The notes: generated from the sequence alone by a model not told the origin. 11,017 bases of DNA from Clostridiales bacterium (GCA_031290295.1 JAITNT010000279.1:1-11017), one strand, 5' to 3'. Positions 1-6,811 are shown, numbered from the stretch's first letter. Translations and numbers: made by a program.

Positions 1-1274
1 GTACGATGCCTAACGTGCGCAGAAAGTATAAGCGCGTAAAGCTCGCGGATTACGGCGCACGCGAGCGGATAGCAAAGCGCCGCCGTTATAATTCTCCACG
101 CCGCTGGCAGCGGCGCAAAAACGCCCCATACCGCGCCGGCGGCGGCGGCGGGAATATTTAACGCCGCAATATATACGCATGTGCGGACGGGCTTAGGCAG
201 TCTTTTCCTTCCGAATACGGGGTTCTCATACAGATAATACCCCGCCTCGCGACCCTCGGCGTTAGCCAGGCTTACTATATGTCTGCCCACGTATTGCTCG
301 GGCATATTCATTTTGGTGGAAATGCGCGAGATTTCCCGCAGGTATGCTTCACGGGAATCCTCCGCCATGTTGACGTAAACGCCCACTTTTTCGCCTTCCA
401 AAATAGAGTTAAGCTGCGACCGCGAGCGGAGATACGCGCCGTCCATAAACACGGACACCGCGTTTACGGACCTTATTACGGCGGCGGCAAGCGTGTTATA
501 ACGTATAAGCTGGCGGTCAAAATTAGCGAGCCGCGCGGCGATAGGCTGTCCGTTTTCCGCGCAAAGCTCGGCGACGCGTTTTTTTACGGCGACGGACGAA
601 TACAGCGACACTCCGTAAATGAAGCTGTTAAACCTGATATTATCCGCTGCAAGCCCCGTATTGCTTTTGCGGGCAATATCTATCATTTTGTTAACGGTAA
701 TCACCTTATCGCAGATACTTACCGCGCGGGCGAGGAGCGCACAACGGAAAGCCAGCGGCAAAACGGCGATTTCCTCATAATACAAGGGCGTCTCGGAGCA
801 GTAATCCTCTATGCACGCGGTAACGTAAGCCTCCTCGAGCACGCCGTCCGAGTGTGTAACTACCGCCTGCGCGAACGCAAAAACGCGCGGCAAGCCGTCC
901 GCAAGGGTCGGAAGCCCGCGCCAGTCGTTTTTGCCGGCAGTCAGAATATCGAGCGCTTCGGCGAGCTTATATGCGTTATCGTACAGCCACCTTTCAAATT
1001 CAAAAAGCGAACGCCCCGCGGCGGCCTTGGCGTCCGTAATTTTGTGCGCGCGTTTAATTTTACGCGCGATTAACGCGAGATCTGGAAGATTGTATCCCGC
1101 CCGCACCTCTTTTTGCGCGCGCGCAAGCTGTATAAGATACTCCTTCATTGCCGACGGAGAAATATACGCGCCCGTCGTAAAGCTCGGCAAAAACGTTCCC
1201 CCGCCGGCTTTGACGGCGGAAAAAATCGCGGCGGTTATTAACAAGCAAAGGACTGCGCAGACGACAAAATACAT
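1..1274 (-). CDS. Cyclic beta-1,2-glucan synthase-like (NdvB/GH94-type) membrane protein, N-terminal part
   Basis: An uninterrupted minus-strand frame runs from ATG at 1274 off the left edge, giving 424 codons of a larger protein. Residues 1-20 form a hydrophobic membrane segment. Residues 86-200 resemble the NdvB N-terminal region: a LEN-like stretch (RSLFEFERWLYDN), then LPTLADGLPRVFAFA, then a pLt-ELWALPimLR-like stretch (TPLYYEEIAVLPLAFRCAL). Residues 299-350 match the NdvB block 'vYa.MDf.tRd.YR..ve.lA...E..vA...L.lA...HVGyYL', here VYVNMAEDSREAYLREIS through AGYYLYENP. Two hydrophobic stretches follow at about 365-388 and 393-418, where NdvB proteins enter the membrane before the glycosyltransferase domain. 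In the family, an N-terminal glycosyltransferase makes and cyclises beta-1,2-glucan from UDP-glucose and a C-terminal GH94 domain trims it. Those catalytic domains lie outside the window, so the activity is inferred. No Shine-Dalgarno precedes the ATG and an in-frame TAG lies about 20 bases upstream. Translation may depend on the gene upstream, 33 bp away. Confidence 0.72.
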   Translation of the reverse strand, partial: MYFVVCAVLCLLITAAIFSAVKAGGGTFLPSFTTGAYISPSAMKEYLIQLARAQKEVRAGYNLPDLALIARKIKRAHKITDAKAAAGRSLFEFERWLYDNAYKLAEALDILTAGKNDWRGLPTLADGLPRVFAFAQAVVTHSDGVLEEAYVTACIEDYCSETPLYYEEIAVLPLAFRCALLARAVSICDKVITVNKMIDIARKSNTGLAADNIRFNSFIYGVSLYSSVAVKKRVAELCAENGQPIAARLANFDRQLIRYNTLAAAVIRSVNAVSVFMDGAYLRSRSQLNSILEGEKVGVYVNMAEDSREAYLREISRISTKMNMPEQYVGRHIVSLANAEGREAGYYLYENPVFGRKRLPKPVRTCVYIAALNIPAAAAGAVWGVFAPLPAAWRIITAALCYPLACAVIRELYALILSAHVRHR

Positions 1275-1307
1275 ATACCGGATAATTATTGACTAATATC
1301 CGATATG

Positions 1308-2057
1308 CTAAACGGGGTAAAAGGTATTATACCCCGTATTTTGACGCCCCCGGCATTTGCCGCCGAGAATATCGTCGTTCGCGCGGAAGTAAGAGGAAAC
1401 GCTCCCTATATCCGTCCAATAACTGCCGCCGATATCGTGATAAAAAAGGCTCATACCGCGATTGAGCATAGCCGGGAACAAATCGCGCGAAAAGTCGTAC
1501 GTTCCCGTCTCGGGGATCATTTGCAGTACGCGCGGATTAATGATGTAAATACCGCAATTAATCAGGTCGGAGGCGCAGGCGCCCGCCGCGGGCTTTTCCC
1601 AAAAGCCTCTTATTCTGTTCCCGTCGCCGGGCATTACGACTCCGTACTGCGCGGTGTCGGATACGTGCGTTACCGCCATAGTCATATCCGCCCGAAGAGC
1701 GTTATGCGCCTGCCGCATTTCGGCGATGCTAAAATCCGTAAGCGCGTCGCCGCTCACCACAAGGAAGGGCTCTACGAAATCAGCCGCCGCCGCGCGCACG
1801 CCGCCCGCCGTACCGAGAGGGCTTTGCTCGATAAAAAACCGAAAATCATAATCGAAGCTTTTGGTTAATTCCTCGATAATCATATCGGCGTGATACGAAA
1901 GAGTTATCGCAATACTCTCGATACCGTAATCCTTGAGGTGTCTTACAATGCGGTCGATAAGCGGGACGTCGGCGACGGGCATCAGAGGCTTAGGGCATTT
2001 GTCCGTAAGCGGTCTAAGCCTCTCCCCCTTACCTCCCGCCATAATTACTGCGTTCAT
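1308..2057 (-). CDS. Sugar-1-phosphate nucleotidyltransferase (mannose-1-phosphate guanylyltransferase-like), single domain
   Basis: This 249-residue cytoplasmic enzyme should join a nucleoside triphosphate to a sugar 1-phosphate to give an NDP-sugar and pyrophosphate. The nucleotide-binding signature GGKGERLRPLT is at residues 8-18, followed by CPKPLMPV at 21-28. LGTAGG is at 81-86, the metal-binding SGDALTD at 102-108, WEKP at 153-156 and YWTDIG at 213-218. The order and wording match the N-terminal catalytic domain of long mannose-1-phosphate guanylyltransferases. The protein stops just after that domain, at NDDILGGKC plus a short tail, so it lacks the left-handed beta-helix and phosphomannomutase-like domains. 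Stand-alone domains of this size are common, so this need not be a truncation. The start is supported by AAGGAG on the minus strand at 2075-2070, 12 bases before the ATG. It is followed by the NdvB-like gene, so it may supply a sugar nucleotide for that glucan. The sugar and base (GDP, UDP or dTDP) cannot be fixed from sequence. Confidence 0.88.
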   Translation of the reverse strand: MNAVIMAGGKGERLRPLTDKCPKPLMPVADVPLIDRIVRHLKDYGIESIAITLSYHADMIIEELTKSFDYDFRFFIEQSPLGTAGGVRAAAADFVEPFLVVSGDALTDFSIAEMRQAHNALRADMTMAVTHVSDTAQYGVVMPGDGNRIRGFWEKPAAGACASDLINCGIYIINPRVLQMIPETGTYDFSRDLFPAMLNRGMSLFYHDIGGSYWTDIGSVSSYFRANDDILGGKCRGRQNTGYNTFYPV

Positions 2058-2138
2058 AAAAAACAGATACTCCTTACTCTAATGTGAAGGTAGTATTTGT
2101 AAAACCAGGTAAAATATTCTCTTGTCCTCTTTACATGC

Positions 2139-2160
2139 GGGCGACCACACAGGGTCGCCC
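2139..2160. repeat. GGGCGACC / GGTCGCCC perfect hairpin
   Basis: The arms GGGCGACC (2139-2146) and GGTCGCCC (2153-2160) form an 8-bp all-GC-rich stem around the loop ACACAG. No U-tract follows, so it is not a typical terminator. It resembles the dispersed palindromic intergenic elements seen in many bacterial genomes, but only one copy is present here. Confidence 0.6.
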
Positions 2161-2215
2161 CTACAAGGACAACCGCTGTTCGTTCACCCGTACCCCATTA
2201 CAATCAAAACTCTGT

Positions 2216-2254
2216 CCGTCCTTAGCGAGGCGCGTTAGCGCCGTGACAATCCGG
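2216..2254 (+). repeat. Degenerate copy of the 44-bp dispersed intergenic repeat
   Basis: The stretch reads CCGTC-CTTAGCGAGGCG then GTGACAATCCGG. It aligns with the CCGTCATTGCGAACGAGGCG and GTGTGGCAATCCAG ends of the better copies at 6371-6414 and 6451-6494. Its centre contains the perfect small hairpin GGCGC-GTTA-GCGCC (2229-2242). The sequence on both sides is also related to the downstream copies. Confidence 0.6.
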
Positions 2255-2396
2255 TTCTAACTCGTCCTCTATTCTACTCTTTTCGCCGCTTGCTAATATA
2301 ATCACTTATCCTCTTCCCCCTCCATATTGTTTTCCGCGCTCCGAATCCCCGCCCGATTCAGACCGCATACACAGTCTATCATATAGAACATATGTT

Positions 2397-2431
2397 TGTC
2401 AAGCCCGTTTGACAGAAAATTTGACAGAAAA
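2397..2431. promoter_or_regulatory. Dyad TGTCAA/TTGACA plus 12-bp tandem repeat upstream of the ABC operon
   Basis: TGTCAA (2397-2402) and TTGACA (2409-2414) form a perfect 6-bp inverted repeat with a 6-bp spacer. The 12-bp unit TTTGACAGAAAA then occurs twice in exact tandem (2408-2419 and 2420-2431). Three evenly placed TTGACA half-sites, about 100 bp before the -10 box, could be an operator or a cluster of -35-like boxes. Function is inferred from geometry only. Confidence 0.35.
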
Positions 2432-2504
2432 TTAAAAATATTTTTTAGTTTTTTTTCTCTGAAAAAATTATTTAACTTTTTTAACTTTTTTTCGTCAAAA
2501 TTCC

Positions 2505-2531
2505 TTTACTTTTGCGTTGTAAAGTTATAAT
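2505..2531 (+). promoter_or_regulatory. Predicted promoter of the ABC exporter operon
   Basis: A perfect -10 hexamer TATAAT lies at 2526-2531, 48 bases before the first ATG. The best -35 is TTTACT at 2505-2510 with a short 15-bp spacer. The AT-rich run upstream (2430-2500) could act as an UP-like element. The -10 is convincing and the -35 is weak. Confidence 0.5.
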
Positions 2532-2579
2532 ATTCTATTTGAATTTACTATTAAATTTTTCGCGGAAATAAGGCGGCTG

Positions 2580-4376
2580 ATGTTTATACAGTTGTACAAA
2601 TACTTCAAGAAAAATATGTACGCTTTCGTATTGGTGACGCTGCTCGGGTTATCGTCTACGTTCTGTTATTTTCTTCTTCCGCAGGTCGCGCAAATAATCA
2701 TTGACCGTTGCATAAACGCCGCGCTCGGCGTAGTCCCCGGCGAGGGCTCCAGCGTTTTTCTTTTTCTGCTTGCCGACGTTGCGGATAACGATTATTGGAT
2801 AATACTTTTGCGCGCGCTAGGCGTTTACGGCACACTCGTTCTTTACCGCTATATAGCGCATTATGTGCGTTGGAACGCGGCGCACCGCAACGGCATTATA
2901 TGCGAGGCGCGCTTGCGCGCGGCGGTCTTTAACAAGCTGCTTACCCAAAACACCCTCGTCCTCTCCAAATACTCGTCGGGAGAGCTGCTCACTACGGCTA
3001 ACGCGGATTGCATCGCCGTTAAGGATATTTTCGTGCATTACTTCCCTATTTTTTTTCAGCAGTTTGTCGAGCTGTTTATGGCGGCGTTTTTTCTGTTGCG
3101 TATCAGCCCGTTTTTAGCTATCGCGCCGTTTATGGTGGGAATTATTACCTCGTTGACAATGATCGCTTACATAAAAAAAATGCAGCGTATTTTCCGCGAA
3201 ATCCGCTCGGCAAACGTCGAGCTTAATTCCTGCGTGCAGGAAAACATCGGCGGCGTGAAAATCGTGCGCGCCTTCGCCCGCGAGGACGCCGAAATAAAGA
3301 AGTTCAACGAAAAAAACGAAACCTACAAAAAAGCCTTCTTCCGCCATGCGGACACGTGGAGCGCGTATTCGTCCTTCTTCCTTATGGCGTCGTATCTGAT
3401 AAATATCTCCTCCACAGTCGTAGGCATAATACTTGCCGTCAACGGAACGATAACGTCCGGCGAATTCGGCTCGTTCTTCCTGTACGTATACTTCATTAAT
3501 AACGCCATGCAGACTATCACCAACTTCGGCGCGCAGCTGCAGCAAAGCTCCGTAGCCGGCAAGCGCATCGCGGACTTTTTGAGCGCCCCCGATATCCTGT
3601 CGGACACCGCCGGTACGCTCAAGGCGGTCGGCAAGCCGAATATTCGGCTTGACAACGTTTCCGTGACGCTTGACGGACAGCGCAAGCTCTCCGGCGTAAC
3701 CGTCGATATCCCGTACGGCAAGCGTCTGGGGCTTATCGGCAGAACGGGCAGCGGCAAATCCGTACTCATGAAAACCATAGCGCGCTATTTCGAGCCGTCG
3801 GAGGGCAAAATTTTGCTTAACGGCAGCGAAACGCGCGAATACGAGCTGCAAGAAATACGCCGTCAATTCGGCTATGTATTGCAGGACGTATTCCTTTTTT
3901 CAAATACCGTAGACGCAAACATCGCTTTTTATAACCCCGACTTACCGCACCAAAACGTCATAGACGCCGGTATAACGGCGCAAGCTAACGACTTCATCAT
4001 GCGGCTTCCCGCCAAATACGAAACGATAATCGGCGAACGCGGGTTGGGTCTTTCGGGCGGACAAAAGCAGCGCGTCTCGATAGCGCGCGCGCTTATTAAG
4101 GACGCGCCCGTTATCATGCTCGACGACTGCACGAGCGCGCTCGATATGGAAACCGAACGCCGCGCATTCCGGGCGATATCGGATAAATACGCGGACCGCA
4201 CTCTTATAATCGCCTCTCACCGGGCGGCGGCGCTGGCGGCCTGCGATGAAATTCTGTTCTTATCGGACGGGCAAATTATCGAACGCGGCACGCACGGCGA
4301 GCTTATGGCGCTCTCGGGACACTACGCGCAGGTTTACACCGCGCAAGCGGCGGCTTTGGAAGGGGTAATATCGTAA
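2580..4376 (+). CDS. ABC exporter half-transporter, subunit A (degenerate ATPase site)
   Basis: This is a 598-residue ABCB/MsbA-type half-transporter, with a membrane domain at about residues 1-330 and a nucleotide-binding domain at about 355-598. Hydrophobic segments lie near 13-40, 73-95, 155-195 and 265-310. Walker A is GRTGSGKS (387-394), the Q-loop glutamine is Q435, the signature is an intact LSGGQ (491-495), Walker B is VIMLDD (511-516) and the H-loop histidine is H547. The residue after the Walker B aspartate, normally the catalytic glutamate, is D516. This substitution marks the non-catalytic partner of heterodimeric exporters such as TM287/288, BmrCD and LmrCD. AAGG (2570-2573) lies 6 bases before the ATG, supporting the start. 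The stop overlaps the next ATG as TAATG, so the partners are translationally coupled. The substrate is unknown; drugs, lipids or peptides are all possible. No peptidase C39 domain is present. Confidence 0.93.
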   Translation: MFIQLYKYFKKNMYAFVLVTLLGLSSTFCYFLLPQVAQIIIDRCINAALGVVPGEGSSVFLFLLADVADNDYWIILLRALGVYGTLVLYRYIAHYVRWNAAHRNGIICEARLRAAVFNKLLTQNTLVLSKYSSGELLTTANADCIAVKDIFVHYFPIFFQQFVELFMAAFFLLRISPFLAIAPFMVGIITSLTMIAYIKKMQRIFREIRSANVELNSCVQENIGGVKIVRAFAREDAEIKKFNEKNETYKKAFFRHADTWSAYSSFFLMASYLINISSTVVGIILAVNGTITSGEFGSFFLYVYFINNAMQTITNFGAQLQQSSVAGKRIADFLSAPDILSDTAGTLKAVGKPNIRLDNVSVTLDGQRKLSGVTVDIPYGKRLGLIGRTGSGKSVLMKTIARYFEPSEGKILLNGSETREYELQEIRRQFGYVLQDVFLFSNTVDANIAFYNPDLPHQNVIDAGITAQANDFIMRLPAKYETIIGERGLGLSGGQKQRVSIARALIKDAPVIMLDDCTSALDMETERRAFRAISDKYADRTLIIASHRAAALAACDEILFLSDGQIIERGTHGELMALSGHYAQVYTAQAAALEGVIS

Positions 4377-6160
4377 TGGCACGCAACCGTTTTTTTGAGG
4401 ACGAACCCGCCAAAAATAAATTTAATCTAAAAATGCTTCTGCGCGTGCTGAGGTACGCGATTCCGTACAAAAAATCGATAATAGCGATTTTTTGCGTTAT
4501 GATTGCAATGGGCTTCCTCGGGCTGCTCCCCGTTCTGCTTAACGGAATGATCATGGACACCGTGCTTCCGCAAAAGGAAAACTGGTTGCAAATGGCGATA
4601 ATTTGCGTATCCGGAATAGCCGCCGTTCAAATTCTCGACGCGGTATATACCTTTTTACGCTCGCGTATAATGGCAAAAAACGGTTATAAAATAGTACGCG
4701 ATATCCGCAGGGATTTATTTACCCATCTGCAAAAGCTCTCCTTCGACTTCTACGACTCGCGCCCCGCCGGCAAAATTCTCGTGCGCGTCACAAATTACGT
4801 AGACGAGCTTGCAAATATTTTTGCTTCCTCCGTGATCGGAATGATTGTGGACGGCATAAAAATTATTCTTCTTGTTTTGTGGATGCTCATACTCGATTGG
4901 AGGCTCGCCCTCATCGCGATTTTGGCGTTCGCTCCTTTCGTCCTGTTGATTTCCAAAATACAAAAAACGCTGCAAGGCAGACACCGCATACACAGGAATA
5001 ACTTCGCGAACCGTACCGCGTACATCGCCGAAAACGTCAACGGCACCGCGGTAACCAAGGCGTTTAACCGCGAAGCCGCCAACCTCGATATTTATAATGC
5101 TCTCAACGTCAAAAGCAACCGCTCATGGGCGCGCGTGATAAGCATAAACGAAACGATTTGGCCGTCGATGGATTTCGCGCTGACGTTAAGTATAATGCTC
5201 GTGTACGTGCTGGCGATTGCGATAACGACGGGCGCGATAAATATCGGCGGCGGTTTGAGCCTGGGCACTATAACAAGCTTCACGTTGTACATGGGTATGT
5301 TTTCCGCCCCGATCAACAATATCGCCACCATAATACAACAGCTTGTCGGCGCAAGCGCGAACATCGAGCGCATTTTGGAAACCGTCGACACCAAGCCTAC
5401 GGTAATCGACTTCCCCGACTGCCGCGAGCTGCCGCCCGTAAAAGGCGACGTAACCTTTGAAAATGTCGTATTTGAATACGAAAAGCATATCCATATACTG
5501 GAAAATTTCAGTATCGACGTTCCCGCGGGCAAATGCATCGCCCTCGTAGGCCCTACCGGCGCGGGTAAAACGACGGTGGTTAATCTAATCTCGCGTTTTT
5601 ACGATGCGACCGAGGGACGCGTCCTGATCGACGGCATAGACGTAAAATCCGTAAGCCAGCAGTCCTTGCGCCGCCAGGTAGGCGTTATGATGCAGGACAC
5701 CTTCATTTTCAGCGGCAGTATACTGGAAAACATACGCTATTCGCGCCCCGAAGCGACCGACGAGGAGTGTATCGCCGCCGCCGTAACCGTAGGCGCGGAT
5801 ACCTTTATCAAGCAGCTTCCGGACGGCTACCATACCGTAACCCTGGAAAACGGCGCGGGTCTCTCGACGGGCGAGCGCCAGTTAATTTCTTTCGCGCGCA
5901 CCCTGTTGTCCGACCCCAAAATACTAATACTTGACGAGGCGACCAGCAGCATAGACACCGAAACCGAAACCCTCATACAAAACGCGCTTAACGCGACTCT
6001 TACCGGGCGCACAACCTTCGTAATCGCCCACCGCCTCTCCACAATTTCCCGCGCCGACTGCATTCTGTACATAGCCGATAAGGGCATTCAGGAAGCCGGC
6101 ACCCACGCCCAGCTGATGGAGAAGAAAGGCAAATACTACGACCTGACCAGCAAGAAATAG
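4376..6160 (+). CDS. ABC exporter half-transporter, subunit B (competent ATPase site)
   Basis: This is a 594-residue half-transporter with a membrane domain at about residues 1-335 (segments near 33-60, 73-95, 153-195 and 265-312) and a nucleotide-binding domain at about 355-594. Walker A is GPTGAGKT (392-399), the Q-loop is Q440, Walker B is ILILDE (516-521) with catalytic E521, and the H-loop is H552 in IAHRLS. The signature is LSTGE (496-500), not LSGGQ. In a heterodimer this odd signature faces the degenerate Walker A/B site of subunit A. Subunit A's normal LSGGQ faces E521 here, so one site is competent and the other impaired. The ATG overlaps the upstream stop by one base, and GGAAGGGG (4358-4365) gives a ribosome binding site 10 bases upstream. 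It is the last gene of the operon, and no strong terminator follows directly. Confidence 0.94.
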   Translation: MARNRFFEDEPAKNKFNLKMLLRVLRYAIPYKKSIIAIFCVMIAMGFLGLLPVLLNGMIMDTVLPQKENWLQMAIICVSGIAAVQILDAVYTFLRSRIMAKNGYKIVRDIRRDLFTHLQKLSFDFYDSRPAGKILVRVTNYVDELANIFASSVIGMIVDGIKIILLVLWMLILDWRLALIAILAFAPFVLLISKIQKTLQGRHRIHRNNFANRTAYIAENVNGTAVTKAFNREAANLDIYNALNVKSNRSWARVISINETIWPSMDFALTLSIMLVYVLAIAITTGAINIGGGLSLGTITSFTLYMGMFSAPINNIATIIQQLVGASANIERILETVDTKPTVIDFPDCRELPPVKGDVTFENVVFEYEKHIHILENFSIDVPAGKCIALVGPTGAGKTTVVNLISRFYDATEGRVLIDGIDVKSVSQQSLRRQVGVMMQDTFIFSGSILENIRYSRPEATDEECIAAAVTVGADTFIKQLPDGYHTVTLENGAGLSTGERQLISFARTLLSDPKILILDEATSSIDTETETLIQNALNATLTGRTTFVIAHRLSTISRADCILYIADKGIQEAGTHAQLMEKKGKYYDLTSKK

Positions 6161-6289
6161 GCGGCGGCCGAACGAGGAAAAGAAAGAGAGCAAGAAATTG
6201 TACCGGAGCGTTGAAAGCGGGTAGGAAGCGGACAAGTAATTATCCTCTTTCGCTTTCCTTTTCCGCAGTACCGCATACAGCAGGCGGTT

Positions 6290-6328
6290 TCTGGATTGCC
6301 ACGTCGCTTTCAGCTCCTCGCTAAGGAC
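6290..6328 (-). repeat. 44-bp dispersed intergenic repeat, inverted copy
   Basis: Read on the minus strand, this contains GTCCTTAGCGAGGAGC, then AAGCGACGTGGCAATCCAGA. It corresponds to the CGTCATTGCGAACGAGGCG to GTGTGGCAATCCAG order of the two forward copies that follow. It faces them, forming a long imperfect inverted repeat. Confidence 0.65.
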
Positions 6329-6341
6329 AAACACAGTTTGT
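6327..6341. repeat. Small hairpin ACAAAC-ACA-GTTTGT
   Basis: A 6-bp perfect stem around a 3-nt loop lies in the segment shared with the region upstream of the operon. There the matching bases (about 2169-2183) have changed. It is too AT-rich and lacks the U-tract of a strong terminator. It could give weak termination of the ABC operon. Confidence 0.3.
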
Positions 6342-6370
6342 TTACCCGTACCCTATAAAAATCAAACCCC

Positions 6371-6414
6371 ATCCGTCATTGCGAACGAGGCGAAGCCGAA
6401 GTGTGGCAATCCAG
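6371..6414 (+). repeat. 44-bp dispersed intergenic repeat, forward copy 1
   Basis: Begins ATCCGTCATTGCGAACGAGG and ends GTGTGGCAATCCAG. It differs from the copy 80 bp downstream at only three positions. It resembles the widespread 'GTCATTGCGA...GCGAAGC...TGGCAATC' intergenic palindromic family found in many unrelated bacterial genomes. Confidence 0.8.
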
Positions 6415-6450
6415 ACCTCTTCGCCACTTGCTCATAAACAAACCAACCCT

Positions 6451-6494
6451 ATCCGTCATTGCGAACGAGGCGTAGCCGATGTGTGGCAATCTAG
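6451..6494 (+). repeat. 44-bp dispersed intergenic repeat, forward copy 2
   Basis: Begins ATCCGTCATTGCGAACGAGG and ends GTGTGGCAATCTAG. It differs from forward copy 1 at the centre (GTAGCCGAT versus GAAGCCGAA) and once near the end. The two copies are offset by exactly 80 bp, and their flanks (ATCAAACCCC and AACCAACCCT) are also alike. This indicates an 80-bp tandem duplication. Confidence 0.8.
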
Positions 6495-6544
6495 TTTTAA
6501 CCTATCCGCTCTACCCCTTTCTTCGCCGCTTACCAATCATTCTC

Positions 6545-6573
6545 TTGCCCTCTCCCTCTTGCCCCTCTCCCTC
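6545..6573 (+). repeat. Pyrimidine-rich tandem repeat
   Basis: TTGCCCTCTCCCTC (6545-6558) is followed directly by TTGCCCCTCTCCCTC (6559-6573), two units differing by one C. No function is visible. Confidence 0.6.
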
Positions 6574-6575
6574 TA

Positions 6576-6593
6576 TACGCGTTAAAACGCGTA
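6576..6593. terminator. TACGCGTT/AACGCGTA palindrome, possible weak terminator
   Basis: TACGCGTT and AACGCGTA are perfect complements separated by AA. The plus strand continues GTTTTCT, so a weak intrinsic terminator for the ABC operon is conceivable. However, it lies over 400 bp beyond the stop codon, and it could equally be an intergenic palindrome. Confidence 0.25.
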
Positions 6594-6605
6594 GTTTTCT
6601 ATCCC

Positions 6606-6622
6606 TTGTTCCGACGGAACAA
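6606..6622. repeat. TTGTTCCG/CGGAACAA palindrome
   Basis: A perfect 8-bp inverted repeat around a single central A. A smaller related dyad, TGTTC-CA-GAACA, follows at 6700-6711. Neither has the CGAAC-N4-GTTCG spacing of a Bacillota LexA box. Function is unknown. Confidence 0.4.
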
Positions 6623-6645
6623 TACTCAAATTTTATCCGGCAAAA

Positions 6646-6672
6646 TTTCATAGAGTACACTACTCTATGAAA
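6646..6672. repeat. 12-bp-stem hairpin, left copy
   Basis: The arm TTTCATAGAGTA is followed by the loop CAC and its exact complement TACTCTATGAAA. The same hairpin with loop GTG, its reverse complement, occurs at 8524-8554. The two copies bracket the AT-rich stretch into which the IS inserted. Confidence 0.75.
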
Positions 6673-6771
6673 AAACGGAAAGCAAAAACGGCTGACAAAT
6701 GTTCCAGAACACACAAAAAGAACCCGTTCACATCAAAAAAACGAAAAAAAATATACGGCGCACGTAAATAA

Positions 6772-6784
6772 CCACATCAAAAAC
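6772..6784 (+). repeat. Target-site duplication, left copy (13 bp)
   Basis: CCACATCAAAAAC abuts the outermost base of the left inverted repeat. The same 13 bases abut the right inverted repeat at 8431-8443. The match stops exactly at 13 bp, because the next base differs on each side. Confidence 0.85.
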
Positions 6785-6811
6785 CGTCAAATGTCAAAGT
6801 AAGTTCCGGAG
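6785..6811 (+). repeat. Terminal inverted repeat, left (27 bp)
   Basis: Reads CGTCAAATGTCAAAGTAAG then TTCCGGAG. Every base is complementary to 8404-8430. A TTGACA-like hexamer faces outward within it. Just inside, the two ends keep only partial similarity. Confidence 0.93.

Larger units (their letters stand above)
2058..2579. other. Divergent intergenic region, 522 bp
   Basis: No convincing gene is present. From left to right it holds the ribosome binding site of the nucleotidyltransferase, a perfect GGGCGACC hairpin, a segment homologous to the one downstream of the ABC operon, a dyad plus tandem TTTGACAGAAAA repeat, and an AT-rich stretch leading into the ABC operon promoter. I see no clear sigma-70-type promoter for the minus-strand operon and no intrinsic terminator. 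Confidence 0.8.
6161..6784. other. Repeat-rich non-coding region between the ABC operon and the IS30 element
   Basis: I see no credible gene here; short frames lack ribosome binding sites and family features. It holds three copies of a 44-bp repeat, pyrimidine-rich tandem repeats (6545-6573) and several perfect hairpins. It ends in an A-rich stretch (6673-6784) that continues beyond the IS at 8444. The part at about 6323-6575 is related to 2165-2330 upstream of the operon. Confidence 0.75.

Noticed and set aside
279..1073. 264-codon plus-strand open frame
   Set aside because: It is antisense to the NdvB-like gene, whose minus-strand frame is open across the whole region and matches a known family. 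The plus-strand product has no recognisable features or ribosome binding site.
1305..1868. 187-codon plus-strand open frame
   Set aside because: It lies opposite the nucleotidyltransferase, which has complete family motifs. GC-rich codons create long antisense frames here.
6290..6494. CRISPR array
   Set aside because: Copies are few, one is inverted, the spacer-like intervals are themselves related, and no cas gene is present.
6646..6675. Left hairpin as an intrinsic terminator
   Set aside because: The stem is AT-rich. On the plus strand it is followed by A residues and on the minus strand by only a short ATTTTG tail. A near-identical copy at a promoter argues against a terminator role.
6600..6715. 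LexA/SOS box in the GTTCCGACGGAAC and GTTCCAGAAC dyads
   Set aside because: The half-site order and spacing do not match the Bacillota CGAAC-N4-GTTCG box, and no SOS gene is adjacent.
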